DNA of 64,000 nt from Galbibacter orientalis DSM 19592 (GCF_000260115.1 NZ_JH651380.1:372001-436000); one strand, 5' to 3'. Positions 51,445-61,602 are shown, counted from the stretch's first letter. The notes: generated from the sequence alone by a model not told the origin. Translations and numbers: made by a program.

Positions 51445-54400
51445 ATGAAAACAACTTTTAAAAATCAAATTAAACAATTGGTTTTTGCCTTAACATTTTG
51501 CTTTATCGCGATGTCTAATTTGTATGGACAAGATCAAGTAACAATTAATGGTAAAGTAACCGATGAGAATCAAGTCCCGATACCTTATGTAAATGTATTG
51601 GTAAAAGGAGGAGAAGGCAGTGGAGCCACCACAGATTTTGATGGTAATTATCAGATTTCAGCTGCTTCAGATGCAGTTTTGGTAATTAGTTCTATAGGGT
51701 TTAAATCCCAAGAAGTATCTGTAGACGGCCGTACAACAGTAAATGTAAAATTAAAAGAAGATGTTGAAGCTTTGGACGAAGTAATTGTAGTAGGATATTC
51801 TTCAGTGGAGAAGAAGGATTTAACAGCGGCAGTTTCTTCAGTATCAAGCAGCGATATTCAGAATGTACACGCAGGGAGTACGGTAAGTACTTCTTTGGCA
51901 GGAAAGCTTCCTGGGGTTAGTTTTAGAATGCCAGATGGGCGTCCGGGAGCTTCAGCAAATGTACAGATTAGAAATATGGGGAATCCGTTGTATGTAATAG
52001 ATGGAGTACAGCAAGATGTAGGACAGTTTAATAATTTATCTCCAAACGATATAGAAAGTATTTCGGTATTAAAAGATGGATCGGCTGCAATATATGGTTC
52101 TAGAGCTGCAAATGGGGTAGTTGTAGTAACCACAAAGAAAGGAAGAAAAGGAGCTAGAAGTACCGTAAATATTGATGCGTATACAGGTTGGCAAAACTGG
52201 ACTAGATTCCCTGAAACTGTAAACGACTCTTATGAATATATGCTTGGTAAGGCAGAGGCGGAAGTAAATGAGTTTGGTTCTACAGCTATTACAGCAGAAG
52301 AATTAGAAAAATATAGAATAGGAGAAGCACAAGGGTATCAATCTTTTAATTGGAAGGATTTTATAGTGAAAAAAAATGCTCCAGTTACTAGTTTTAATGT
52401 AAGTGCCTCTGGAGGATCAGAAAAAATAAACTACTATTTATCGTACACAAAATTAAATCAGGAAGCAGTTTTTGGAGATGAATGGACTTTCAATAGAGAT
52501 AATATCCAAAGTAATGTTGATGCTCAAATAACTAATAATCTAAAAGTTGGAGTTCAGATAAATGGAAGAATAGAAGAACGAAAAAACCCAGGAATTCCAG
52601 GTTATGATGATTATTGGCAACCTCGTTTTGCAATTTTAAGAAATAGACCATTTGAGCGCCCTTATGCAAACGATAATCCAGAATATTTAAATGATATTGG
52701 TCATAATGAAACAAATGCAGGACTGCATAATTTTGAAGTTGGTGGCTATTATGTAGATACATGGAGAGTATTGCAAAATAACTTTACTGCAGAATACGAT
52801 TTTGGTTTTATAGATGGATTAAAAGCAAAAGGAATGTATTCCTATTTTATTTCTGATAGAGTGCAAAATGGACATGAATATACGTATGATGCCTATACGT
52901 ATGATCAAGAAAATGATGAATATACAGTTACTGGAGGAAGTACCAATCCTTTTAGAGAGCGAACTACCCACAAGAAAATCCAAAATGTATTTCAAGGTTC
53001 TTTAAATTATAATAAGGTAATTAATGATGAGCATACTTTAAGCGCTATGTTCTTAATAGAGCGGATTGATATTAATGAAACCAATCAATATTTACATGCT
53101 GTACCAGGAACAAATGTACTGCCATTAATATATTTTTCTGATATGGATCAATATGACGATTCAGAATATGAAGAAGCTAGGATTGGATATGTAGGTAACT
53201 TTACCTATAACTATAAAGATAAATATTACATTAATTCTTCTATCAGAAGAGATGCTTCTTGGAAATTTGCTCCAGATAAGCGTGTAGGTATTTTTCCTTC
53301 TATTTCTGGTGGATGGAGAATTACAGAAGAGCCTTTTATTAAGGATTTAGTAGGAGATGATTTTATAGTAAACGACTTTAAGATAAGGGCTTCTTATGGG
53401 GTGTTGGGAGATGATGATATTGGAATTGGATCTTTTGATTATTTAACTGGATATAATTATGGAGGAACTCCAGTTATTATTGACGGAAATCCAATAGTAC
53501 CGAGTACAGATAGAGGGCAACCTATAGATAACCTTTCTTGGTTTGAAAGTGAAATTACCGATATAGGAGTAGATTTTGGACTATTTGACGGAAAGTTAAC
53601 TGGTACTTTTGATTATTTCTATAGAGCGCGCTCTGGCTTAAGAGGTAGAAAGTATGATGTGCTAGTACCTAATGAATTGGGATATTCTTTGCCAGACGAA
53701 AATGTTAATAGTGATGCTGTATATGGGTCGGAAGCTTCGCTTTCTTATTACGGAAATATTGGAGATTTATCAATAATGGTTTCTGGAAATGCATCGTATA
53801 CCAAAACAAAATTCTTAGAGAGTTACAAGCCTAGGTTTGGTAATTCTTATGATGAGTACAGAAATTCATCAGAAGGAAGATATAATAATATTTTTTGGGG
53901 ATATACAGCAATAGGTCAATTTGAATCGCAAGAACAAATAGATAATTATCCAATTAATAATGATGGACGTGGGAATACTTCTATGAATCCTGGAGATATA
54001 ATGTACAAAGATGTTAATGGGGATGGAAAAATAGATGGATATGATGAAACTCCAATTGGCTACAATCAAACACAACCATTAATAAACTATGGCTTGAGTC
54101 TATCATTAGGTTACAAAGGCTTTGATTTTACGGCAGATTTTTCTGGAAATTCAGGCTATTCTTGGAATCAAAACTGGGAATCTAGAAGACCATTTATAAA
54201 CGAAGGAGCTCTAGCAGAAATATTTTTAGACAGATGGAAAAGAGAGGACCCTTTTGATCCTAACAGCGAGTGGACTGCTGGGAAATACCCTGGCTTACGC
54301 TATAATAATGGTAGCCATAGTAACAATTGGAATTCTACATTTTGGTTGCATAACATTACATCTTTTAGAATAAGAACAATGGAGCTTGGGTATTCTTTCC

Positions 54401-54579
54401 CACAAGTGGTACTAGATAAATTAAGATTACAAAAACTGAGACTTTATGTTAACGGTTACAACTTATATTCTTTTGACAACTTGGAAGAGTATGGAGTAGA
54501 TCCAGAAGTTGTGGACGACAATAGTTTACAATACCCACAAAATAGAGTAATTAATGTTGGTATTAATCTTTCCATCTAA
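51445..54579 (+). CDS. SusC-family TonB-dependent transporter
   Basis: 1044 residues. A signal peptide (about 1-30) precedes a CarboxypepD_reg-like domain (NGKVTDENQVPIPYVNVLVKG), plug (LDEVIVVGYSSVEKKDLTAAV to about 230) and barrel ending NRVINVGINLSI. No STN domain, so unlike the transporter at 23645 it is not an ECF transducer. Paired with the SusD gene after a leader-like hairpin. Likely imports manno-oligosaccharides, given the GH125/GH92 genes. Confidence 0.95.
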   Translation: MKTTFKNQIKQLVFALTFCFIAMSNLYGQDQVTINGKVTDENQVPIPYVNVLVKGGEGSGATTDFDGNYQISAASDAVLVISSIGFKSQEVSVDGRTTVNVKLKEDVEALDEVIVVGYSSVEKKDLTAAVSSVSSSDIQNVHAGSTVSTSLAGKLPGVSFRMPDGRPGASANVQIRNMGNPLYVIDGVQQDVGQFNNLSPNDIESISVLKDGSAAIYGSRAANGVVVVTTKKGRKGARSTVNIDAYTGWQNWTRFPETVNDSYEYMLGKAEAEVNEFGSTAITAEELEKYRIGEAQGYQSFNWKDFIVKKNAPVTSFNVSASGGSEKINYYLSYTKLNQEAVFGDEWTFNRDNIQSNVDAQITNNLKVGVQINGRIEERKNPGIPGYDDYWQPRFAILRNRPFERPYANDNPEYLNDIGHNETNAGLHNFEVGGYYVDTWRVLQNNFTAEYDFGFIDGLKAKGMYSYFISDRVQNGHEYTYDAYTYDQENDEYTVTGGSTNPFRERTTHKKIQNVFQGSLNYNKVINDEHTLSAMFLIERIDINETNQYLHAVPGTNVLPLIYFSDMDQYDDSEYEEARIGYVGNFTYNYKDKYYINSSIRRDASWKFAPDKRVGIFPSISGGWRITEEPFIKDLVGDDFIVNDFKIRASYGVLGDDDIGIGSFDYLTGYNYGGTPVIIDGNPIVPSTDRGQPIDNLSWFESEITDIGVDFGLFDGKLTGTFDYFYRARSGLRGRKYDVLVPNELGYSLPDENVNSDAVYGSEASLSYYGNIGDLSIMVSGNASYTKTKFLESYKPRFGNSYDEYRNSSEGRYNNIFWGYTAIGQFESQEQIDNYPINNDGRGNTSMNPGDIMYKDVNGDGKIDGYDETPIGYNQTQPLINYGLSLSLGYKGFDFTADFSGNSGYSWNQNWESRRPFINEGALAEIFLDRWKREDPFDPNSEWTAGKYPGLRYNNGSHSNNWNSTFWLHNITSFRIRTMELGYSFPQVVLDKLRLQKLRLYVNGYNLYSFDNLEEYGVDPEVVDDNSLQYPQNRVINVGINLSI

Positions 54580-54597
54580 CATAAAAAATAATAATAA

Positions 54598-54688
54598 TGA
54601 AACATCCATGTCTAAATTTTAGACACACATTGAAATGATTATTTGGATGTTCCATGTGACTGTTAAAAATGATAAAAATAAACACATG
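54598..54688 (+). promoter_or_regulatory. Conserved leader with GGATGTT hairpin between susC and susD
   Basis: Second copy of the element at 23561-23648: TGAAACATCCAT, an inner palindrome GTCTAAATTTTAGAC not seen in the first copy, then ATTTGGATGTTCCATGTGAC, GTTAAAAA and AACACATGAAA over the start codon. Its position inside a transcription unit suggests it adjusts SusD expression. Confidence 0.55.
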
Positions 54689-56572
54689 AAAAAGTATTTA
54701 TATATAGTAATTACTGCAGCGCTACTAAGTACTAGTTGCAATAAAGACGAAGACTTTCTAGACAGAGAGCCTACCGATATTTTAACTGAAGAGCAAGTGT
54801 TTTCAGACCCAGCCGTAACATTATCGGTTATTGCTGGTTTGTATAACCGTTATTATGATTTCGCTTATATTGAAGATTGGGTATCTATTTCACAATTCAA
54901 TATTGCCTTTTGGTCGGAAACAGGAAGGTATGGTAGTTTTCAAAACAATGAATTTGGATATGGAGATTGGGGTACCTGGGACTATGCATATATAAGAGAT
55001 ATTAATTTATTTATAGAACGTTGTGAACCAGCTACAGAATTAAGCGACGCCGATAAACAACGATTTATTGCTGAAGCGCGATTTTTAAGGGCTTCTTATT
55101 ATTTTGAATTAGTTAAAAGAATGGGGGGCGTGCCACTAATTTTGGAAGCTGAAGAATATGATTTCAATGGAGATCCATCTTATTTACAGCATCCAAGAGA
55201 AACGGAAGCTGCCATTTATGATTTTGTAATTAGCGAAGCTGAAGCTATAAAAGACTTCTTACCAGCTAATGTTGGAACTAAATCTAGAGCTACCAAAGCG
55301 GCAGCACTGGCAATGGAAGCTAGAGCTGCATTGTATGCAGGGTCTATTGCTAAATATGGGGCAAGTACGCCTCAAGTATCCTTACCTGAAGGAGAAGTTG
55401 GGATTCCTGCTGCTAAAGCAGATGCATACTATCAAAAAGCATTAACCGCTGCTAAAGACATTATAGATGGAAAAGCAGGAGGGTATGCTTTATATCAGAA
55501 GAAACCTGATTTGTCGGAAAATTTTGCCAGTATTTTTACGGATAAGGTAGAAAACCCTGAAGTTATTTTTATTGAAGATTATAAACTTCAGAGTGGTAAG
55601 ACACATGAATTTACAGTATTAAATCAACCTATTTTTGGAGCAGAAGAAGAGTCTGGAGGCAGAACAAATCCTTCTTTAAACTTTGTACAATCTTTTGAAA
55701 CTTTAGACGGTACTTACCAGCCTTTACCAAATGTAGATGCTTCTGGAAACCCTATTTATTATGACAATGTAGGAGCTATTTTTGAAGGTCGTGATGCCCG
55801 TTTAGCGGGAACAGTTATTTTACCAGGCTCGTCTTTTAAAGGACGACAAACCGATATTTGGGCAGGTTACCAAATGCCAGATGGAGCTATAATTAGTGGA
55901 GATTCTAGAGGACAACAAAAAGAAGTTGGTAATTTAGGAACTGTGCAAGTGGTTGGTTTTGATGGACCAATAGACGGATTAGAATTTACTGCACAAACAG
56001 GATTTTACCTTCGTAAATTTCAAGATCCTAAAGCAGGTTCTGGTCAGCGTGGGGTTAAAAGTGATGTTTGGCAAATGCGTTACCGATATGCGGAGGTATT
56101 ATTAAATGCCGCAGAAGCTGCTTTTGAATTAGGTCAAGGAGGATTAGCAGCAGATTATCTTAACCAAATTAGGAGTCGCGCCGGAATTACAACTCCACTT
56201 ACAGCTGGAGATGTAACTTTTGATAAAATAGTGCATGAACGTTATATAGAACTTGCATTTGAAGGACATTTTTTCTTTGATATCAAAAGATGGAGAATAG
56301 CAGACAAAGTACTAGATGGAACGCCTATTAGTCCTTCCGAAGTAACAGAAAACATTGGAGATCCTTTAAAACGTAAAACCCAACCTTATGGAATCTGGCC
56401 TTATAAAATATATAATCCAGGGAATGAAAACGATGGAAAATTTATTTATAAAATTATAAAACCAGCAAGGGTAACAGGAGCCGACCGCTTTAGGCTTGGA
56501 AATTATTATTCTAAAATTGGAGATGATATTATTAACAACAACCCTAAAATTATTAGAAATCCTAATCAGTAA
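54686..56572 (+). CDS. SusD-family glycan-binding lipoprotein
   Basis: Start taken at 54686 (MKKYLYIVITAALLSTSCNKDED; lipobox STSC), not the earlier ATG at 54635, which would place 17 residues ahead of the signal. About 628 residues. SusD motifs: REPTDILTEEQVFSDP, RFLRASYYFELVKRMGGVPLILE, RYAEVLLNAAEAAFELGQGG and ERYIELAFEGHFFFDIKRWR. It binds glycans at the outer surface and closes the SusC barrel. Confidence 0.94.
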   Translation: MKKYLYIVITAALLSTSCNKDEDFLDREPTDILTEEQVFSDPAVTLSVIAGLYNRYYDFAYIEDWVSISQFNIAFWSETGRYGSFQNNEFGYGDWGTWDYAYIRDINLFIERCEPATELSDADKQRFIAEARFLRASYYFELVKRMGGVPLILEAEEYDFNGDPSYLQHPRETEAAIYDFVISEAEAIKDFLPANVGTKSRATKAAALAMEARAALYAGSIAKYGASTPQVSLPEGEVGIPAAKADAYYQKALTAAKDIIDGKAGGYALYQKKPDLSENFASIFTDKVENPEVIFIEDYKLQSGKTHEFTVLNQPIFGAEEESGGRTNPSLNFVQSFETLDGTYQPLPNVDASGNPIYYDNVGAIFEGRDARLAGTVILPGSSFKGRQTDIWAGYQMPDGAIISGDSRGQQKEVGNLGTVQVVGFDGPIDGLEFTAQTGFYLRKFQDPKAGSGQRGVKSDVWQMRYRYAEVLLNAAEAAFELGQGGLAADYLNQIRSRAGITTPLTAGDVTFDKIVHERYIELAFEGHFFFDIKRWRIADKVLDGTPISPSEVTENIGDPLKRKTQPYGIWPYKIYNPGNENDGKFIYKIIKPARVTGADRFRLGNYYSKIGDDIINNNPKIIRNPNQ

Positions 56573-56615
56573 TAGAAATTAGAAAAAAAGAGGAATGTCT
56601 ATTAATTATGTGAAG

Positions 56616-56717
56616 TAAACTACCTCGGAGCAAGCTCACGAGGCATTAGAAGAAAAAACTAAAAAAACATTTCGAAACAAGCTTCAGAGCATTAAAATCT
56701 CGATTATCGAGTAAAAT
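56616..56717 (-). repeat. Degenerate REP-like remnant plus shared palindrome
   Basis: ACTACCTCGGAGCAAGCTCA recalls the ACCTCG arm of the REP-like family, followed by decayed spacer and GAGCATTAAAATCTCGATTA (56687-56706), the same short palindromic unit as at 16784-16812 on the other strand. Confidence 0.55.
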
Positions 56718-56766
56718 TGAAATGAACATTCTTACTATTTTTTGAAAAATAAATAAACTTGTAAAC

Positions 56767-57465
56767 ATGAAATTAAAATATTCAATATTCATATTGGGAG
56801 CGCTTACTTTTTTAGCTTCCTGTGATAAAGTAGATAATTACGAGGAACCCGATACATTTTTTACTGGGCAAGTAGTTTATAATAATGAGCCCATTAGAGT
56901 GGGGAGTAACCAAGTAGATTTTCAATTATGGCAATCTGGATTTGGGAAAGAAACGCCTCTAGGAGTGACCTTAGATCAAGAAGGAAAGTTTAGTGCCAGA
57001 TTGTATAGTGGAGATTATAGATTGGCTTTTGTAAAAGGACAAGGACCTTTTAGAACCAATATTATAAATGAGCAGCAATTGGATACTATTTTTGTTGATT
57101 TAAATGGAAATACAGAAATGAATATAGAGGTAACACCTTATTATCTAATTGAAAATGCTGAATTTACTAAAAGTGGAACTACCATTGTAGGAAAATGTAG
57201 TATTAATAAAATAATTGCAGATAGCGATGCAAAAGACATAGAGCGTGTTACCTTGTATGTAAATAAAACACAGTTTGTTTCGGACAATGGAGATTATAAT
57301 ATAATTGCTTCTGATGGAGATTTTAGCGATTTAAATAACATAAATATAAGTGTTGACCTTCCAGAAACAACTGTAAACAGGGAACAATTATATGCCAGAA
57401 TAGGTGTAAGAATGGTAGGCGTAGAGGATATGATTTTTTCTCCTGTTGAGAAAATTGATCTGTAG
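56767..57465 (+). CDS. DUF3823-type PUL lipoprotein
   Basis: 232 residues with lipobox FLASC at about residue 20. It begins VDNYEEPDTFFTGQVVYNNEPIRVGSNQVDFQLWQSGFG, typical of DUF3823 proteins: two Ig/transthyretin-like beta domains. Such proteins follow SusC/SusD genes and are thought to be surface glycan-binding proteins analogous to SusE. The gap to SusD (194 bp) is filled by repeat remnants. Confidence 0.85.
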   Translation: MKLKYSIFILGALTFLASCDKVDNYEEPDTFFTGQVVYNNEPIRVGSNQVDFQLWQSGFGKETPLGVTLDQEGKFSARLYSGDYRLAFVKGQGPFRTNIINEQQLDTIFVDLNGNTEMNIEVTPYYLIENAEFTKSGTTIVGKCSINKIIADSDAKDIERVTLYVNKTQFVSDNGDYNIIASDGDFSDLNNINISVDLPETTVNREQLYARIGVRMVGVEDMIFSPVEKIDL

Positions 57466-57468
57466 TTT

Positions 57469-57550
57469 TGATTCCCCCATAGAGGGTTTTATTTTCCAGA
57501 GCCTGTTCTAAGTATCTTGAAGTGTTTTAGGTCGAAATGGATTAATTTTA
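57469..57550 (+). repeat. Degenerate REP-like half copy
   Basis: CCCCCATAGAGGG palindrome, CAGAGCCTGTTCTAAGTATC and GTCGAAATGGATTAA match the left half of the family; the ACCTCG arm is lost. Confidence 0.7.
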
Positions 57551-57717
57551 GCCTCAGATTAACGGATGTATCTTTCCTTTTTCTTTGGAGGTCTTGCTAG
57601 AAGGGTAAGGGAGGAAAAAGATATATTAGTGAATTTGAGGTAAACAGACTTTCGGTCTTCTGCAGACTTTTTATTTTAAGAGCAGAATGGTTTAGTATAA
57701 TAGTTAAAAATAAGTAT

Positions 57718-60204
57718 ATGTATAAAAATTTTTTAATCATTTTAATAATATGTCTTGCAAGTTGTAATACACAAGAAAAGAAAACAGTAATTACAGCACA
57801 AGCAAAAGAAGGAGATAATGCGCGTCAAGCTTCAGCGTATCCTTTAATAACCCACGATCCATATTTTAGTATATGGTCTTTTTCCGACAACATTAATCAA
57901 TCTCCTACTAAACATTGGACAGGAACGAACCAGTCGTTAATAGGAATGGTTAAAGTGGATGGTGTTTCGTATCGAGTTTTAGGGGATGATGTACCGAGTT
58001 ATAAAACAATTGTTCCTACTGGGATAGAAAGTACTTATGAAGCAAAAATTACAGAAAGCAAACCGAATAATAATTGGCAAGTTAATGATTTTGATGATTC
58101 TTCATGGGAAACAAAACCAGCACCTTATGGCGATGGAGATCAAGTAAAAACAAAATGGACAACCGATCATATTTGGTACCGACGACAATTTGACTTAAAT
58201 AACACTAATTATGAGGAGCTTTTTTTAAAGCTTAGACATGATGATAATGTAGAAGTTTATATAAATGGAGTGGAGGTATATACTTGTGAATGTTGGAATG
58301 ATAGCTATGAGTATTATGATATTCCTAAAGAAGCTATTAAAGCCTTAAAAGCAAAAGGAAATTTACTAGCTATTCATGTTAAAAATAATCAAGGAGGACA
58401 GTCGTTAGACGCTGGAATTGTAGAAAAAATAAAGGATGAAACTACTGCAACTGTTGCAAAACAAAAATCTCTTAATGTTTCTGCTACCCAAACTTCTTAT
58501 GTTTTAGAGTGTGGAGCTGTGGATGTAAATCTTACATTTTCGTCACCATTAATTATGGATAATCTGGAGTTGTTTTCAAGACCTGTTTCTTATATTTCAA
58601 TGAAGACTAAATCTAATGACGGAAATACACATAAAGTACAGGTTTATTTTGGAGCATCCACTGCTTTAGCATCAGATGTAGTGAGTCAGAAAATGGTTGC
58701 TTCAACTGGCGAAACTACGGATGTTGATTATATAAAAACAGGAACTGTAGAGCAGCCCATTTTAGAAAAAAAAGGAGATAATTTACGGATAGACTGGGGG
58801 AGTTTGTATATAGCAACTCCAAAATCTGCTAAGGTTACACAAAATGTAAGTACTGCTATTAATGCTAAAACCGATTTTATAACAGGAAACAATAGTGAGT
58901 TTGTAGCAGAGGGGAAAGATTTGATGTTAAGCACCATTTTTCCAGAAGAATCGGTAAAAGAAACTAAAGATCATGTTATAATGTTAGGATATGATGATTT
59001 GTACTCCATTCAATATTTTGGAGAGAATTTACGTCCTTGGTGGAATAAAGACGGGAGCAATTCAATAGAAAAAGAATTAAATAAAGCAGCAAATTCTTAT
59101 AGTGAAGTTATAGCACAATGTAATACTTTTGATCAAAATCTTCATGAAAAAGCAGTAAATGCTGGAGGAGAAGCGTATGCTAAATTATGTGAAATAGCGT
59201 ATAGGCAGAGTATTGCAGCACATAAATTAGTAGAAAGTCCTAAGGGGGAATTATTGTTTTTATCTAAAGAAAATTTTAGTAATGGGTGTATCAATACGGT
59301 AGATGTTACTTATCCTTCTGCACCTTTATATTTGTTGTACAATCCAGATTTCTTAAAAGGGATGTTAACGGGAATTTTCTATTATTCTGAAAGTGGAAGA
59401 CACACAGAACCTTTTGCTGCTCATGACATTGGAACCTATCCAAAAGCAAATGGAGAGGTATATGGAGAGCCTATGCCTGTTGAAGAATCTGGAAACATGA
59501 TTATTCTTACGGCTGCTATTACTAAAGCTGAAAATGATATTTCTTATGCTGAAAAGCATTGGGAAACCCTTACAATTTGGGCAGATTACTTAGCAGAAAA
59601 AGGTTTTGATCCTGGAAATCAATTGTGTACAGATGATTTTGCTGGTCATTTGGCTAGAAATGCAAATTTATCTATTAAAGCTATTGTAGCTTTAGGTTCT
59701 TATGGATATATGGCAAAGCAATTAGGAAAAGATGCTATTGCTAAAAAATATACAGAAATGGCTAAAGATATGGCAGGTAAATGGATGAAATTGGCAGATG
59801 CAGGAGATCATTACGCACTTACATTTGATAATATGGACACTTGGAGTCAAAAATATAATTTAGTGTGGGATAAAGTTATAGGTCTTGATTTGTTTCCAGA
59901 ATCGGTTTATAAAAAAGAAATAGCGTATTATTTGACCAAGCAAAATAAATATGGAATTTCGTTGGATAGTAGAGCAGATTATACTAAATCTGATTGGATT
60001 TTATGGACAGCAACTTTAAGTAATGATATGAAAACGTTTAAAGAATTGACAGATCCTGTATATACCTATGCAAAAGAAACAAAAGATAGAGTTCCTATGA
60101 GCGATTGGTATTTTACTTCCAACGGTAATCAAAGAGGTTTTCAAGCCAGAAGTGTTGTAGGAGGATATTATATAAAGTTATTGAATGACAAATGGAAAAA
60201 ATAA
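57718..60204 (+). CDS. DUF4965/glutaminase-A-like (alpha/alpha)6 protein with inserted jelly roll
   Basis: 828 residues, lipoprotein signal with LASC (about residue 15). N-terminal DUF4964/DUF5127-type segment ASAYPLITHDPYFSIWSF...HWTGTNQSLIGMVKVDG, then a typical continuation at CGAVDVNLTFSSPLIMDNLELFSRPVSYI. The C-terminal half is a DUF4965/DUF1793 helical barrel (FFSEN-like GCINTVDVTYPSAPLYLLYNPDFLKG, LCTDDFAGHLARNANLSIKAI, GFQARSVVGGYYIKLL). Between them (about residues 110-240) lies a GH2-like sugar-binding jelly roll (WYRRQFDLNN..HDDNVEVYINGVEVYTC). Fungal relatives are called glutaminase A, but the (alpha/alpha)6 fold and the PUL setting suggest a glycosidase. Confidence 0.85.
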   Translation: MYKNFLIILIICLASCNTQEKKTVITAQAKEGDNARQASAYPLITHDPYFSIWSFSDNINQSPTKHWTGTNQSLIGMVKVDGVSYRVLGDDVPSYKTIVPTGIESTYEAKITESKPNNNWQVNDFDDSSWETKPAPYGDGDQVKTKWTTDHIWYRRQFDLNNTNYEELFLKLRHDDNVEVYINGVEVYTCECWNDSYEYYDIPKEAIKALKAKGNLLAIHVKNNQGGQSLDAGIVEKIKDETTATVAKQKSLNVSATQTSYVLECGAVDVNLTFSSPLIMDNLELFSRPVSYISMKTKSNDGNTHKVQVYFGASTALASDVVSQKMVASTGETTDVDYIKTGTVEQPILEKKGDNLRIDWGSLYIATPKSAKVTQNVSTAINAKTDFITGNNSEFVAEGKDLMLSTIFPEESVKETKDHVIMLGYDDLYSIQYFGENLRPWWNKDGSNSIEKELNKAANSYSEVIAQCNTFDQNLHEKAVNAGGEAYAKLCEIAYRQSIAAHKLVESPKGELLFLSKENFSNGCINTVDVTYPSAPLYLLYNPDFLKGMLTGIFYYSESGRHTEPFAAHDIGTYPKANGEVYGEPMPVEESGNMIILTAAITKAENDISYAEKHWETLTIWADYLAEKGFDPGNQLCTDDFAGHLARNANLSIKAIVALGSYGYMAKQLGKDAIAKKYTEMAKDMAGKWMKLADAGDHYALTFDNMDTWSQKYNLVWDKVIGLDLFPESVYKKEIAYYLTKQNKYGISLDSRADYTKSDWILWTATLSNDMKTFKELTDPVYTYAKETKDRVPMSDWYFTSNGNQRGFQARSVVGGYYIKLLNDKWKK

Positions 60205-60262
60205 GTAGTTAGTATTGATAATTAATAGCTCCTTTTGATCAGGAGTTGAAATAGTATGTAAT

Positions 60263-60300
60263 TAATCCCGTATGCTTTATAGCTTACGGGATTTTCTTTT
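60263..60300 (+). terminator. Intrinsic terminator closing the mannan locus
   Basis: AATCCCGTA..TTACGGGATT stem followed by TTCTTTT, 59 bases after the last stop. Confidence 0.88.
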
Positions 60301-60304
60301 AGTT

Positions 60305-60930
60305 TAAAGATTGAAAAGTCCGAAGCCTGAAGTCTGAAGTTCAGGAAACAAGAATATAGAGAAAAGATTATAGATTTTACGCTGTTATGGAGTTACGATG
60401 TTACACAATCACAACTTTACTTCTCTGAACCTTTGCCACTTTGAGTCAAAAAGTTAAGAAGTTATCGGGTTATGTTGTTATGATGTTACAAAGAAAAAAA
60501 CTGCATACTGTAACTGCCAACTGAACACTTCGGTCTTTATTTCATTTCCTCATTTCCAAATTAGCACATTTATAACTTTGCCACTTTGAGTCAAAAAAGT
60601 TAAGAAGTTATCGAGTTATGCTGTTACGATGTTACAATGAAAAAAAACTGCCTACTGTCTACTGAACACTGCTTTTTCTGCATTCTGTCTCCCGACTTCG
60701 GACTTCCGTCTTCATTTCATTTCCTCATTTTGAAATCTTCAAATTTATAACTCTGCCACTTTGAGTCAAAAAGTTAAGAAGTTATGGAGTTACGATGTTA
60801 TAAAGAAAAAAAATTCCTACATACTACTAAATACAACGACTCCCTACTGTCTACTGTCTACTGAACACTGAACACTGAACACTGAACACTGCTTTTTCGG
60901 TCTTCCAACTTCCGACTTCTCTTGTTACTT
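60305..60930. repeat. Low-complexity repeat field
   Basis: Recurring words: AACTTTGCCACTTTGAGTCA (three times), AAAAGTTAAGAAGTTA (three), GTTACGATGTTA, CTACTGTCTACTGAACACTG. At 60863-60890 GAACACT is repeated four times in tandem. The segment 60685-60706 is the exact reverse complement of 41720-41741. No ORF. Same repeat class as 41730-42181. Confidence 0.85.
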
Positions 60931-61286
60931 TAATAATTTTTCGCTACTTTAAATATTATATTAACAATATTATTCCTAATAAATTTGTAATACGTTAATT
61001 TCTAGAGTGTTTCATTTTTTACTTAATTTAAAAAACGTAACTAATTAAACTTATTTATATGTTCAAAACCAAATTAATTAATTTTAACATTATTTTAACA
61101 AAATAAACATGAACAGAACTTCGGATATACTTTAAATTTAGAGTAGGAATCTTACTACTATTTTGTAGTCATTAAAAAATATATGTTGTAGAATTATCAG
61201 TAGAAATAACGAATAATATTATATAAAATACTGAATTTATTGATGTTTATTCATATTTTACGTATACCAACCTAAACCAAAAACCA

Positions 61287-61427
61287 ATGAAAATAACTAC
61301 TACTTCAAATCTAACTATGGTGTTGATATTGCTTATTTTGTTTAAGCAATACAATTATTCCCAAACAAGAAATTTCTTCAATTTCATTCAGAATAAAATT
61401 AACAAATTTTTAACAAAACCGACTTAG
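61287..61427 (+). pseudogene. Decayed 5' copy of the surface-protein gene (46 codons)
   Basis: Encodes a signal peptide MKITTTSNLTMVLILLILF..SQTRNF clearly homologous to the N-terminus of the gene at 61920, then runs into the next leader unit and stops. Confidence 0.75.
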
Positions 61428-61602
61428 ATAGAACTTCGTATATACTACAAAGCCCAAGTAGGAATCTTACTACGATTTAAGTGATAATTCTAAAATGTAT
61501 GTATAAGAATTATCAGAAGAGATAACGAATAACATTTTATTAAGTATTTAATTAATTGGTGTTCCCTCAGATTTACGATAAACCAACGTAAACCATAAAC
61601 CA

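Noticed and set aside
60305-60930. Non-coding RNA gene
   Set aside because: Repeated words without a consistent fold or promoter; better explained as the same repeat class as 41730-42181.
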